Assembly: GCA_946552115.1 (NCBI GenBank)
Contig: CAMNRH010000019.1
Location: forward strand, 1 to 55,274
Length of the DNA: 55,274 bases
Direction: 5' to 3'
From: an uncultured Lachnospiraceae bacterium
GTDB lineage: Bacteria > Bacillota > Clostridia > Lachnospirales > Lachnospiraceae
Position numbers and translations under genes: made by a program
Shown here: positions 1 to 8,365 of the stretch, in pieces
Numbering within the stretch: position 1 is the stretch's first letter
How the letters are laid out: the number at the start of each line of letters is the position of its first letter
The notes under the pieces: model-generated
Seen by the model: the letters and a program-made list of their open reading frames with translations, nothing else
Databases searched by the model: none
What the model was told of the DNA's origin: nothing

Positions 1-1
1 A

Positions 2-50
2 TATTAAATTTTCAAGGTTCTATTTCGTGGGCTTTTGACCCCAGCATCAT
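2..50. repeat. left copy of a 49-bp terminal inverted repeat
   Basis: These 49 bases are the exact reverse complement of the last 49 bases of the window (55226-55274). The match stops abruptly at position 51. It has no coding content, and I saw no transposase near either copy. It is probably a dispersed repeat at which an assembly stopped; the two copies face each other in opposite orientation. Confidence 0.9.
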
Positions 51-72
51 GTTATATATTTATGAGAAGAAA

Positions 73-101
73 TTGTAAAGAAGTTCAGAGTATGATAGAA
101 T
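73..101 (+). promoter_or_regulatory. putative promoter of the ABC exporter gene
   Basis: A -35 box TTGTAA (73-78) is followed by a 17-base spacer and a -10 box TAGAAT (96-101). The start codon at 160 lies about 50 bases past the expected start point. Confidence 0.4.
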
Positions 102-113
102 CGAAAATGTGTG

Positions 114-140
114 TTGTGATACACAATTATAAAAAATTGT
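114..140. promoter_or_regulatory. two overlapping operator-like dyads in the exporter leader
   Basis: TTGTG-ATA-CACAA (114-126) overlaps ACAATT-6 bases-AATTGT (123-128/135-140). Both are perfect dyads just downstream of the proposed promoter, a position typical of repressor sites for drug exporters such as MarR-type sites. No such regulator gene is adjacent, so the function is inferred. Confidence 0.3.
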
Positions 141-159
141 AAGAAAGCGGTGATATTCT

Positions 160-1911
160 ATGATGGAAAAGCTGAAAAAATTATTTGCCTATTATAATCC
201 GTATAAGCCGTTGTTTTACAGCGATATGTTTTTTGCGGTTTTCGGCGCAGCGGTCACACTCGTAATTCCATTAATTGTACGATATATTACGAATGAGGTG
301 GTGTATTTTGAAGCGTCTCAGGCGAGACATATGATTTTTGTATTAGGCGTGGTTCTTGTGGGGCTTGTTTTACTGGAAATATTTTGCAATTTTTACATAG
401 CATACTATGGACATATCATGGGAGCTAAAATGGAAGCGGATATGCGCAGGGATATTTTCGGACATTATCAGAAGCTGACCTTTGCGTTTTATGATAATCA
501 AAAGGTAGAGCATCTTTTGTCCCGAATTACCAGTGATTTATTTGACATCAGCGAGCTTTTGCATCACGGACCGGAGGATTTGGTAATTTCAATTATTAAG
601 ATTACAGGCTCATTTGTGATTCTTCTTACGGTAAATGTAAGACTGGCGTTGATTGCATTTTCATTTATTCCGGTCATGGCTGTATTTGCTTTCTATTATA
701 ATGGACGCATGAAGCGGGCGTTTAAGCGGAACCGGGAGAGGATTGCGGATATCAACAGCCAGATTGAGGACAGTCTTGCAGGAATCCGGGTGGTGAAATC
801 CTTTGCCAACGAAAAGGAAGAGATGCGCAAATTTAAAAAAGGAAATGACAATTTTGTGGCGGCGAAAAAAGTCAGCTATAAATATATGGGGATTTATAAT
901 TCCGGGCTGGGAGCAATGACAACTCTTGTTACCGTGGGGGTTCTTGTTTTCGGAGTGCTGATGATGCTGAAGGGCGCCGTAGAGCTTTCGGATTTGATTA
1001 CTTTTCTTTTATATATCACAAACTTTACGGATCCGGTAAAGAAGCTGGTAAGCTTTACGGAGCAGTTTCAAAACGGATATTCCGGCTTTGAAAGATTCCT
1101 GGAAATCCTTTCGATTGCTCCGGATATAGCTGATAAGCCGGGCGCTGTTTCCGTGGAGCAGGTAAAGGGCGAGGTGGAATTCAGGAATGTTTCTTTCCGT
1201 TATGAGGACCAGACTGAGCAGGTGCTTCACGGAATTAATCTTAAGGTGGCCGCGGGCGAATATATTGCTCTTGTAGGGCCTTCCGGTGCAGGAAAAACAA
1301 CTCTTTTAAGTCTGATACCAAGGTTTTACGAGGTGTCGGAGGGAGCGCTTCTGATAGACGGAACGGATATCCGGGATATGAGGCTTAATGATTTGCGTAA
1401 GCATATCGGGATTGTACAGCAGGACGTGTATTTGTTTGCAGGAACGATTATGGATAATATTCGCTATGGAAAGCCGGAGGCCTCCGACGAGGAGGTATTA
1501 AGAGCGGCAAAGGCGGCGAATGCCCATGAATTTATTATGAGCTTTCCGGGCGGTTACGATACGGATATCGGACAGCGGGGCGTCAAGCTTTCAGGGGGAC
1601 AGAAACAGCGGCTTTCGATTGCGAGGGTATTTCTTAAAAATCCGCCGATTCTCATTTTTGACGAGGCGACCTCGGCTCTTGACAATGAAAGCGAACGGGT
1701 GGTGCAGCGTTCGCTGGAAAGTCTGGCAAAGAACAGGACGACTTTTGTCATTGCCCACAGGCTTTCTACCATTCGCGGAGCCGGCAGAATTCTGGTGCTT
1801 ACTGCGGACGGTATTGCCGAGCAGGGAAGCCATGAGGAGCTGATGGAGAAAAAGGGAATTTATGAATCCTTATACAGCATGAATTTTGAAACAAATTTTG
1901 ATACCTTGTAA
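160..1911 (+). CDS. ABC exporter, fused membrane and ATPase domains (MsbA/BmrA type)
   Basis: A 583-residue half-transporter expected to dimerise and export lipids, drugs or peptides across the cytoplasmic membrane using ATP. The first ~310 residues carry the hydrophobic exporter-type membrane domain. The ATPase domain follows, with Walker A at 373-381 (GPSGAGKTT), the LSGGQ signature at 477-481, Walker B ending D501-E502 and the switch histidine H533. All catalytic residues are intact. Length is normal for the family. A second ATG at 163 is equally possible as start. It stands alone between its own promoter and that of the next gene. The substrate cannot be told from sequence. Confidence 0.85.
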   Translation: MMEKLKKLFAYYNPYKPLFYSDMFFAVFGAAVTLVIPLIVRYITNEVVYFEASQARHMIFVLGVVLVGLVLLEIFCNFYIAYYGHIMGAKMEADMRRDIFGHYQKLTFAFYDNQKVEHLLSRITSDLFDISELLHHGPEDLVISIIKITGSFVILLTVNVRLALIAFSFIPVMAVFAFYYNGRMKRAFKRNRERIADINSQIEDSLAGIRVVKSFANEKEEMRKFKKGNDNFVAAKKVSYKYMGIYNSGLGAMTTLVTVGVLVFGVLMMLKGAVELSDLITFLLYITNFTDPVKKLVSFTEQFQNGYSGFERFLEILSIAPDIADKPGAVSVEQVKGEVEFRNVSFRYEDQTEQVLHGINLKVAAGEYIALVGPSGAGKTTLLSLIPRFYEVSEGALLIDGTDIRDMRLNDLRKHIGIVQQDVYLFAGTIMDNIRYGKPEASDEEVLRAAKAANAHEFIMSFPGGYDTDIGQRGVKLSGGQKQRLSIARVFLKNPPILIFDEATSALDNESERVVQRSLESLAKNRTTFVIAHRLSTIRGAGRILVLTADGIAEQGSHEELMEKKGIYESLYSMNFETNFDTL

Positions 1912-1935
1912 CATTTATGAGAAATATGGTATACT
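1906..1935 (+). promoter_or_regulatory. promoter of the DUF2156-aminotransferase group
   Basis: A -35 box TTGTAA (1906-1911), which overlaps the stop codon of the exporter gene, is followed by an 18-base spacer and a -10 box TATACT (1930-1935) preceded by the extended-10 TGG. Confidence 0.5.
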
Positions 1936-1992
1936 AAACAATACGTAAAAATTAAAAGGACTGAATGATAATATTTTATAGAAGGTAAATTT

Positions 1993-2901
1993 ATGGAAGA
2001 GGCGCAGTTTAAAAGAGCAGAGTTAGAGGATAAGGAAATTATTACGCATTATTTTGAACATCATACGAGCCGGAGCTGTGAGAGGACTTTTGTGAATGTA
2101 TTTTTATGGTCCAGGCAATACCCGGTCAAATGGGCGGTTATTGAGAATGCCCTTGTATTTAAGAGTGAGGACGGCACTCATGTATCCTTTGCGTTTCCGG
2201 CGGGTGAGGAAGAGGATGTAAAAAGGGCAATTGGGCAGATGAAGGAATACAGCGAAAGAAAGGGATATCCTTTCAGCATGTATAATGTGACGCCGGATAA
2301 TTTTGAAATGCTGGAAAAATGGTTTCCCGGAAGATTTCAGATTGAATATATCCGGGACGATGCGGACTATGTATACGAGTCTGAGAAGCTTTCCGCGCTT
2401 TCAGGGAAAAAGCTGCACAGTAAAAGGAATCATGTTAATAAATTCAAAGCAGTCTATGAGAATCGCTGGAGCTATGAGCCGATTTCCGCAGATAATGTTG
2501 AGGAGTGCTTCCAGATGGCACTGAAGTGGCGCAATGACAATGGATGTGAGGAGGACGCCGAAAAAAACGCGGAGATGTGTGTGACGCTCAATGCTCTCAG
2601 GCTTTTTGAGGAGCTTGAGCTTACAGGCGGTATTCTCCGCGTAGATGGGGAGATTGTGGCGTTCACTATCGGGGAGCCGGTAAGCTCGGATACGTTCGTT
2701 GTGCATATTGAGAAAGCGTATGCCGGGATACCGGGCGCATATAACATGATTAATCAGCAGTTTGTAGAGCATGAATGTAAAAATTACACATACGTCAATC
2801 GGGAGGAGGATACCGGAGCCGAGGGCCTGCGGAAAGCCAAGCTTTCCTATCGCCCGGTATTTTTAGTGGAAAAGGGCTATGTGACGGAAAAGGAGAGATA
2901 A
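1993..2901 (+). CDS. DUF2156 (GNAT-fold, phosphatidylglycerol lysyltransferase C-domain-like) protein
   Basis: A 302-residue soluble protein of the DUF2156 family. This domain is also the catalytic part of MprF lysyl-phosphatidylglycerol synthases, but there is no membrane domain here. The GKKLHSKRNHVNKF stretch near residue 140 and the C-terminal NREEDTGAEGLRKAKLSY segment match family hallmarks. Stand-alone members are common in gut Clostridia and have no settled substrate; transfer of an aminoacyl group is plausible. The downstream aminotransferase starts three bases after its stop, so the two are almost certainly co-transcribed. Confidence 0.75.
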   Translation: MEEAQFKRAELEDKEIITHYFEHHTSRSCERTFVNVFLWSRQYPVKWAVIENALVFKSEDGTHVSFAFPAGEEEDVKRAIGQMKEYSERKGYPFSMYNVTPDNFEMLEKWFPGRFQIEYIRDDADYVYESEKLSALSGKKLHSKRNHVNKFKAVYENRWSYEPISADNVEECFQMALKWRNDNGCEEDAEKNAEMCVTLNALRLFEELELTGGILRVDGEIVAFTIGEPVSSDTFVVHIEKAYAGIPGAYNMINQQFVEHECKNYTYVNREEDTGAEGLRKAKLSYRPVFLVEKGYVTEKER

Positions 2902-2904
2902 CAG

Positions 2905-4092
2905 ATGATAGCAGAAAAAATGAAAAATATGGTGGCAAACAGTTCGGCAATCCGTGCGATGTTTGAGGAAGGAAACCGTCTGGCAGGTATTTATGGGGCA
3001 GAGAATGTATATGACTTCAGTCTTGGCAATCCCAATGTGGCGGCCCCGGAGGCGGTAAAGCAGGCAGTCCGAGAGCTTATTGACGAGGAGGATCCGGTCG
3101 TTTTACATGGTTATACAAACAGCAACAGCGGCTATGCCGATGTGAGGGAGACCGTAGCGGCTTCTTTGAATCAGAGATTCGGGACATGCTTTGCGGGAAA
3201 AAATATCGTGATGACAGTGGGAGCGGCAGGAGGATTGAATGTCATATTAAAATCTCTGATTAATCCGGGAGACGAGGTAATTGCTTTTGCCCCTTATTTC
3301 GGAGAATACCGTTCCTATACGAATAATTATGACGGTGTGCTTGTGGAAGTTTCGCCGAATACAGAGAATTTCCAGCCGAAGCTTGATGAATTTGAGCAAA
3401 AGCTTACGCCGAAGACAAAAGCAGTTATTATTAATACCCCGAATAATCCGACCGGAGTCGTGTATTCTGAGGAAACAATTCAAAAGCTTGCGGCGATTAT
3501 GGAGGCAAAGCAGAAAGAGTACGGAACTGATATTTTCCTGATTTCGGACGAGCCGTATCGTGAGCTTGTGTATGATGGCGCGGAGGTTCCTTATCTGACA
3601 AAATATTATGCCAATACAATTGTGGGATATTCCTATAGCAAATCACTGTCTCTGCCGGGAGAAAGAATCGGATATCTCGTGATTCCGGATGAGGTGGCAG
3701 ATAGCGGGGAGGTGCTGGCCGCGGCAAATGTGGCGACCAGAATTCTCGGCTTTGTAAATGCGCCGACGCTGCAGCAGAAAGTCGTAGCGAAGTGTATCAA
3801 TGAGAAAACAGATATTTCCTTTTATGACAGGAACAGAGAGGAATTGTACAATGGCCTTAAGGACTGCGGCTTTGAATGTATCAAGCCGGAGGGAGCCTTT
3901 TACCTTTTTGTAAAATCTCCGGTAGCGGATGAAAAGGAATTTTGTGCGGCGGCAAAGAAATATCATATTCTGATTGTACCGGGGAGTTCTTTTGCATGTC
4001 CGGGTTATGTAAGGCTTGCATATTGTGTTTCCCATGAGACGATTGTGAATGCACTTCCTAAGTTTAAGGAGCTGGCAAAGGAGTATTTTTAG
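2905..4092 (+). CDS. class I/II PLP-dependent aminotransferase (aspartate-aminotransferase-like)
   Basis: A 395-residue fold-type I aminotransferase. NTPNNPTG (binding the substrate carboxylate), SDEPYRE (the PLP-pyridine aspartate) and YSYSKSLSLPGERIG with PLP lysine K246 are all present. It transfers amino groups between amino acids and 2-oxo acids in the cytoplasm. Substrate is not certain; aspartate, alanine or aromatic acids are possible. It starts three bases after the DUF2156 gene and is followed closely by a second, HisC-type, aminotransferase. Confidence 0.8.
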   Translation: MIAEKMKNMVANSSAIRAMFEEGNRLAGIYGAENVYDFSLGNPNVAAPEAVKQAVRELIDEEDPVVLHGYTNSNSGYADVRETVAASLNQRFGTCFAGKNIVMTVGAAGGLNVILKSLINPGDEVIAFAPYFGEYRSYTNNYDGVLVEVSPNTENFQPKLDEFEQKLTPKTKAVIINTPNNPTGVVYSEETIQKLAAIMEAKQKEYGTDIFLISDEPYRELVYDGAEVPYLTKYYANTIVGYSYSKSLSLPGERIGYLVIPDEVADSGEVLAAANVATRILGFVNAPTLQQKVVAKCINEKTDISFYDRNREELYNGLKDCGFECIKPEGAFYLFVKSPVADEKEFCAAAKKYHILIVPGSSFACPGYVRLAYCVSHETIVNALPKFKELAKEYF

Positions 4093-4125
4093 ACGGAAAA
4101 AAGTACATAATTGAGGATGATAAAT

Positions 4126-5181
4126 ATGAGAGAGTTTGAGAAAAATATCCGTAAGGTGGAGCCTTATGTTCCGGGGGAACAGCCGCAGCAAAAGGTGATA
4201 AAGCTGAATACAAATGAGAATCCGTATCCTCCGGCGCCGGGGGTTGTAAAGGCGCTTAAAGAGATGAACACAGACAGACTGCGCCTCTATCCGGATCCGT
4301 CGTCAGGCGCGCTGACAAAGGAGCTTTCGGAGTTTTATCATGTGGATACCTCCCAGGTATTCGTAGGAGTAGGCTCGGATGATGTGTTATCGATGTGCTT
4401 TCTCACTTTCTTTAATTCTGAAAAGCCGGTTATATTTCCGGATATTACTTACTCCTTTTATAAGGTATGGGCGGATTTATATAGAATTCCTTATGAATGT
4501 CCCAGACTGGACGAGAACTTTCGTCTGGTAAAGGAAGATTATTACAGGGAAAACGGCGGAGTTATTTTCCCGAATCCCAATGCACCGACGGCGCTTTATG
4601 AGGAGCTTTCTGTTGTAGAGGATATAATTTCTCACAATCGGGACGTCATCGTCATCGTGGATGAGGCGTATATTGATTTTGCGGGACGCTCGGCGCTTAA
4701 GCTGATTGAAAAATATGATAATCTGATTGTCGTGCAGACCTTTTCAAAAGCACGCTCTATGGCGGGTATGAGAATCGGATATGCAATCAGCAATCCGACG
4801 CTTATTAAATATTTAAATGACGCGAAATATTCTTTTAATTCCTATACGATGAATCAGGCGGCGCAGCTCTGCGGCGTGGAGGCTGTACGGGATAAGGCAT
4901 ATTTTGAGGAGAATATTCGTAAGATTATTGAGGTGAGAGAATGGGCGAAAGGAGAACTTAGAGAGCTCGGCTTTCGCTTTACCGATTCCAAAGCGAATTT
5001 TATTTTTGCCACGCATCCGGATTATGATGCAAAAGAGCTTTTTGAGGCGCTGAAAGCAGAAGGAATCTATGTACGTTTCTGGGGAAGTGAGCGTATTGAA
5101 CAGTATATGCGTATTACTGTCGGAACAAAGGAAGAAATGAAAGCAATGTTTTCATTTCTAAGAAAATATATGAGTATATAA
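4126..5181 (+). CDS. hisC: histidinol-phosphate aminotransferase family protein (HisC-like)
   Basis: A 351-residue PLP aminotransferase of the HisC family. LNTNENPYPP near the N terminus, the VDEAYIDF motif and FSKARSMAGMRIGY with PLP lysine K208 are characteristic. ATG at 4126 has a GAGGA ribosome site 8 bases upstream; an upstream in-frame TTG at 4111 is not preceded by one. HisC makes histidinol phosphate from imidazole acetol phosphate and can also act on aromatic amino acids. No other his gene is nearby, so this may be a paralogue with an aromatic or other role; a DAHP synthase lies 1.6 kb downstream. Confidence 0.7.
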   Translation: MREFEKNIRKVEPYVPGEQPQQKVIKLNTNENPYPPAPGVVKALKEMNTDRLRLYPDPSSGALTKELSEFYHVDTSQVFVGVGSDDVLSMCFLTFFNSEKPVIFPDITYSFYKVWADLYRIPYECPRLDENFRLVKEDYYRENGGVIFPNPNAPTALYEELSVVEDIISHNRDVIVIVDEAYIDFAGRSALKLIEKYDNLIVVQTFSKARSMAGMRIGYAISNPTLIKYLNDAKYSFNSYTMNQAAQLCGVEAVRDKAYFEENIRKIIEVREWAKGELRELGFRFTDSKANFIFATHPDYDAKELFEALKAEGIYVRFWGSERIEQYMRITVGTKEEMKAMFSFLRKYMSI

Positions 5182-5198
5182 ATGGCGAGAGGTGTTTT

Positions 5199-5711
5199 AT
5201 GACAGAGACATTAGTACAGGGAATTATTGATGCGCTTGGAGGAAGCGTGGGAAAAGAGGCAATTGTATTTTTAATTTCAATGGTCCCAATATTAGAGCTT
5301 AGGGGTGCGCTGCTTGTGGCAGGGCCGCTTCTTGGTGTTCCGGTGCAGACGGCGATTCCATTGAGTGTAATTGGCAATATTATTCCGGTGCCGTTCATTC
5401 TGCTTTTGATAACGCCGATTTTTAAATGGATGAAAGGAACGAAGCTTTTTAAGCCGATGGTTGATAAGCTGGAGGCAAAGGCAATGAGTAAAAGCGACAG
5501 GATAGAGAAATATGAATTCTGGGGGCTTGTACTTTTTGTTGGGATTCCGCTTCCGGGTACCGGAGCATGGACGGGTTCGCTTATTGCGGCACTTCTTGGA
5601 ATCAGGTTTAAAAAAGCATTTCCCGCGGTAATACTTGGTATTTGTATGGCGACGGTAATTATGTGGTTTATTTCCTATGTACTGCTTGGAGGAGTGCAGG
5701 TGATGGGATAG
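5199..5711 (+). CDS. small multidrug-export / COG2426 family membrane protein
   Basis: A 170-residue membrane protein with about four hydrophobic segments, the conserved PILELRGALLVAG motif near residue 30 and IPLPGTGAWTGSLIAALLG around residue 115. These mark the COG2426 (putative small multidrug export) family. Its transport role is a family label, not demonstrated here. It starts 17 bases after hisC and probably belongs to the same transcript. Confidence 0.7.
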   Translation: MTETLVQGIIDALGGSVGKEAIVFLISMVPILELRGALLVAGPLLGVPVQTAIPLSVIGNIIPVPFILLLITPIFKWMKGTKLFKPMVDKLEAKAMSKSDRIEKYEFWGLVLFVGIPLPGTGAWTGSLIAALLGIRFKKAFPAVILGICMATVIMWFISYVLLGGVQVMG

Positions 5712-5819
5712 ATGTATAAAATGATAAAGAAATGGTAGAAGATAGCGGCGGATATATAGTATAATGGATAAAAATAAGAATGAAACATTGATAAATAAGA
5801 TAATAAAGGAGTGAAGACA

Positions 5820-6776
5820 ATGGAAAAATTATATGATGTTACGGCACTGGGAGAAATGTTGATTGATTTTACAATGAACGGACAGAGCGAGCAGGGAAAT
5901 CATATATTTGAGGCGTGTCCCGGAGGCGCTCCCTGTAATGTGCTTGCCATGCTGAATAAGCTTGGAAAGAAAACGGCGTTTATCGGAAAAGTGGGACACG
6001 ATCAGTTTGGACGTCTTCTTAAGGATACTATTGAGAAGATCGGAATAGAGACGAAAGGATTGATTCTTGATAAGGAGATTAATACGACACTGGCATTTGT
6101 ACATACATTTCCGGATGGAGATCGTGAGTTCTCCTTTTACAGGAAGCCGGGCGCCGATATGATGCTTACGGAGGATGAGGTAGACTATGATATGATCAGA
6201 AGCTCGAAAGTTTTTCATTTCGGAACGCTGTCTATGACGGATGAGCCGATAAAGACGGCAACAAAAAGGGCTCTTGAAGCTGCGAAAGAGGCAGGGTGTC
6301 TGATTACCTTTGATCCGAATTTAAGAGAGCCTCTCTGGAATTCCCTGGAGGATGCAAAGGCAGCGATGGAATTCGGTTTCCGGTATTGCGATATGCTGAA
6401 AATATCGGATAATGAGATTCAGTTTATTTCCGGAAAAGAGGATTACGATGAAGGAATCCGGTACCTTCAGGAAAAGTATCAGATTCCTGTTATATTCCTT
6501 ACGATGGGAAAGGAAGGAAGCCGTGCTTACTATAAGAATATTCGGGTAGAGAAGCCGGGCTTTGCCGTAAAAGCAATTGAGACGACAGGAGCGGGGGATA
6601 CGTTCTGCGGCTGTGCAATTAACGGTCTTTTGACCTGCGGGATGAACGGGCTTACAGAGGAGACGCTGGGAGAGATACTGACCTGTGCGAATGCCGGAGC
6701 GGCGCTCATTACGCTGAAGAAAGGCGCGATCCGCTCCATGCCGGAGCCGTCTCAGATTGCTGAAATGATAAAATAG
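5820..6776 (+). CDS. scrK: PfkB-family fructokinase
   Basis: A 318-residue sugar kinase. The N-terminal LGEMLIDF and ACPGGAPCNVLAMLNKLG and the C-terminal TTGAGDTFCG motif, with catalytic base D260, fit bacterial fructokinases (ATP + fructose to fructose-6-phosphate). ATG at 5820 has AGGAG 8 bases upstream; the in-frame GTG at 5811 overlaps that site and is unlikely. A -10-like TATAAT at 5760-5765 suggests its own promoter, though the -35 is weak. It is followed 24 bases later by DAHP synthase, with which it may be co-transcribed. Confidence 0.75.
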   Translation: MEKLYDVTALGEMLIDFTMNGQSEQGNHIFEACPGGAPCNVLAMLNKLGKKTAFIGKVGHDQFGRLLKDTIEKIGIETKGLILDKEINTTLAFVHTFPDGDREFSFYRKPGADMMLTEDEVDYDMIRSSKVFHFGTLSMTDEPIKTATKRALEAAKEAGCLITFDPNLREPLWNSLEDAKAAMEFGFRYCDMLKISDNEIQFISGKEDYDEGIRYLQEKYQIPVIFLTMGKEGSRAYYKNIRVEKPGFAVKAIETTGAGDTFCGCAINGLLTCGMNGLTEETLGEILTCANAGAALITLKKGAIRSMPEPSQIAEMIK

Positions 6777-6800
6777 TACAGGGTTTGGAGAGTAAAGCAT

Positions 6801-7832
6801 ATGTCAATGAAGATTAATAAAGCGCTGCCCTCACCCCAGGAGCTGAAAGCGGAGTATCCTCTGACGGATAAGCTTAAGAAGCTCAAGGAGAGCCGGGACA
6901 GGGAGATACGAAAGGTATTTACCGGGGAATCCGATAAGTTTCTTGTAATTATCGGTCCGTGCTCGGCAGATAACGAAGATGCGGTGTGTGAATACGTGAA
7001 TCGGTTGTCGCGTGTAAATGAAAAAGTTTCTGACAGACTTATTTTGATACCGAGAATTTATACGAATAAACCAAGAACGACAGGAGAAGGATATAAAGGA
7101 ATGCTTCACCAGCCGGAGCCGGACAAGGCTCCGGACCTTTATGCCGGAATTCTGGCCATCCGAAAGATGCATCTTCGCGCGATGGAGGAGAGCGGGCTTA
7201 CCGGAGCAGACGAGATGCTGTATCCTGAGAACAGAAGCTATCTTGACGATATTTTATCCTATGAGGCAATCGGCGCGCGCTCCGTAGAAAATCAGCAGCA
7301 CCGCCTGACTGCCAGCGGTATGGATATTCCGGTGGGAATGAAGAATCCTACCAGCGGAGATTTGTCCGTGATGCTGAATTCGGTTGTGGCGGCACAGCAC
7401 GGACACCGGTTTATTTACAGAAATTTAGATGTTACAACGGACGGCAATGACTTGGCGCATACGATTCTGCGCGGCGGCGTGGACAAATACGGAACGAATA
7501 TTCCGAATTATCATTATGAGGACTGCGTAAGGCTTTTGGAATTATATAAAAAAAAGGATTTGAAAAACCCAGCGGTGGTGATTGACGCAAATCATTCAAA
7601 TTCCAATAAGGCCTATAAAGAACAGATTCGTATTGTAAGTGAGATTCTTCACAGCCGCCGGATGAATGGAGATTTAAGAAAGCTGATAAAAGGAGTTATG
7701 GTTGAGAGCTATTTATGCGGGGGACGACAGGATATCAGCGACAGCATGATTTATGGAAAATCTATTACGGATGCATGTATCGGATGGGAGGATACGGAAA
7801 GACTGATTGAGAAAATTGCGGAGGAATGTTAA
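6801..7832 (+). CDS. aroF: 3-deoxy-7-phosphoheptulonate (DAHP) synthase, AroG/F/H class
   Basis: A 343-residue class I DAHP synthase. It condenses phosphoenolpyruvate with erythrose-4-phosphate, the first step of aromatic amino-acid synthesis. Family motifs are GPCS (52-55), KPRTTGEGYKG (90-100), GARSVENQQHR (158-168) with active-site K181 following, and DANHSNSNK near residue 260. The length matches E. coli AroG-type enzymes. Its stop codon overlaps by three bases the stop of the convergent XRE gene, leaving no room for a hairpin terminator between them. Confidence 0.88.
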   Translation: MSMKINKALPSPQELKAEYPLTDKLKKLKESRDREIRKVFTGESDKFLVIIGPCSADNEDAVCEYVNRLSRVNEKVSDRLILIPRIYTNKPRTTGEGYKGMLHQPEPDKAPDLYAGILAIRKMHLRAMEESGLTGADEMLYPENRSYLDDILSYEAIGARSVENQQHRLTASGMDIPVGMKNPTSGDLSVMLNSVVAAQHGHRFIYRNLDVTTDGNDLAHTILRGGVDKYGTNIPNYHYEDCVRLLELYKKKDLKNPAVVIDANHSNSNKAYKEQIRIVSEILHSRRMNGDLRKLIKGVMVESYLCGGRQDISDSMIYGKSITDACIGWEDTERLIEKIAEEC

Positions 7833-8170
7833 TTTTTATCCCGCAGCTCTAACAGACTCATGTATTCCAAAAGATCCTCTTTGGATTTTCTGGAAAGCTT
7901 GTCATAGCGTGTGAGGAGAGCTCTTTCTTCTGAGCTTGGTATATGATTTCCGGAGGCATCTAAATGAATGGTTCCGCCGTCCTCTAAAAGGTAATCGACG
8001 GAAACATGAAAGAGATTAGCAAGGGCTGCCAGCTTTTCGTGAGAAGGCTGGCGGTTTTTTGTTTCATATCCGGCGATGGTGGAACGTGCAACATTGAGGC
8101 GGGCCGCAACGTATTTTTGTGTCATATCGTTTTCCAGTCGAAGTGCTTTCAATTTTTGTTCAAATGACAT
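7829..8170 (-). CDS. XRE-family helix-turn-helix transcriptional regulator
   Basis: A 113-residue DNA-binding protein. Residues ~5-60 form a lambda-repressor-type HTH (LRLENDMTQKYVAARLNVARSTIAGYE). The remaining half is charged and helical. The start is ATG at 8170 because AGGAGG lies 8 bases upstream (8179-8184 on this strand); an ORF extension to 8209 ignores that site. It converges on, and overlaps the stop of, the DAHP synthase gene, and is divergent from the membrane protein operon, which it might regulate. Confidence 0.8.
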   Translation of the reverse strand: MSFEQKLKALRLENDMTQKYVAARLNVARSTIAGYETKNRQPSHEKLAALANLFHVSVDYLLEDGGTIHLDASGNHIPSSEERALLTRYDKLSRKSKEDLLEYMSLLELRDKN

Positions 8171-8234
8171 AACAGCATCCTCCTTTGTAAATATGTATAA
8201 TTTTACCAATTATAAGGTGAAAGAAATATGCAAG

Positions 8235-8280
8235 GTTCCAATTGTCAACAAATAGTTGCATGTGAGTTGCGGTTTGGAAC
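8235..8280. promoter_or_regulatory. inverted repeat in the XRE / membrane-protein divergent region
   Basis: GTTCCAA (8235-8241) and TTGGAAC (8274-8280) form a 7-bp inverted repeat with a 32-base spacer between the two divergent genes. It could be an operator for one of the two XRE proteins flanking it; this is inference. Confidence 0.25.
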
Positions 8281-8296
8281 TCAAAAATAAAAATTA

Positions 8297-8341
8297 TTGA
8301 CAAACGATAATTTAATGATATAATATACTTAAATATTATCG
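8297..8341 (+). promoter_or_regulatory. strong promoter with embedded operator for the membrane protein/XRE/lipoprotein operon
   Basis: A consensus -35 TTGACA (8297-8302) is followed by a 16-base spacer and a consensus -10 TATAAT (8319-8324). The -10 is enclosed by CGATAAT (8305-8311) and ATTATCG (8335-8341), and a partial third ATTAT/ATAAT dyad follows. The layout fits repression by the small XRE protein encoded in the operon. Confidence 0.6.
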
Positions 8342-8365
8342 AAAAACAATAATTTGGAGGGCGCG

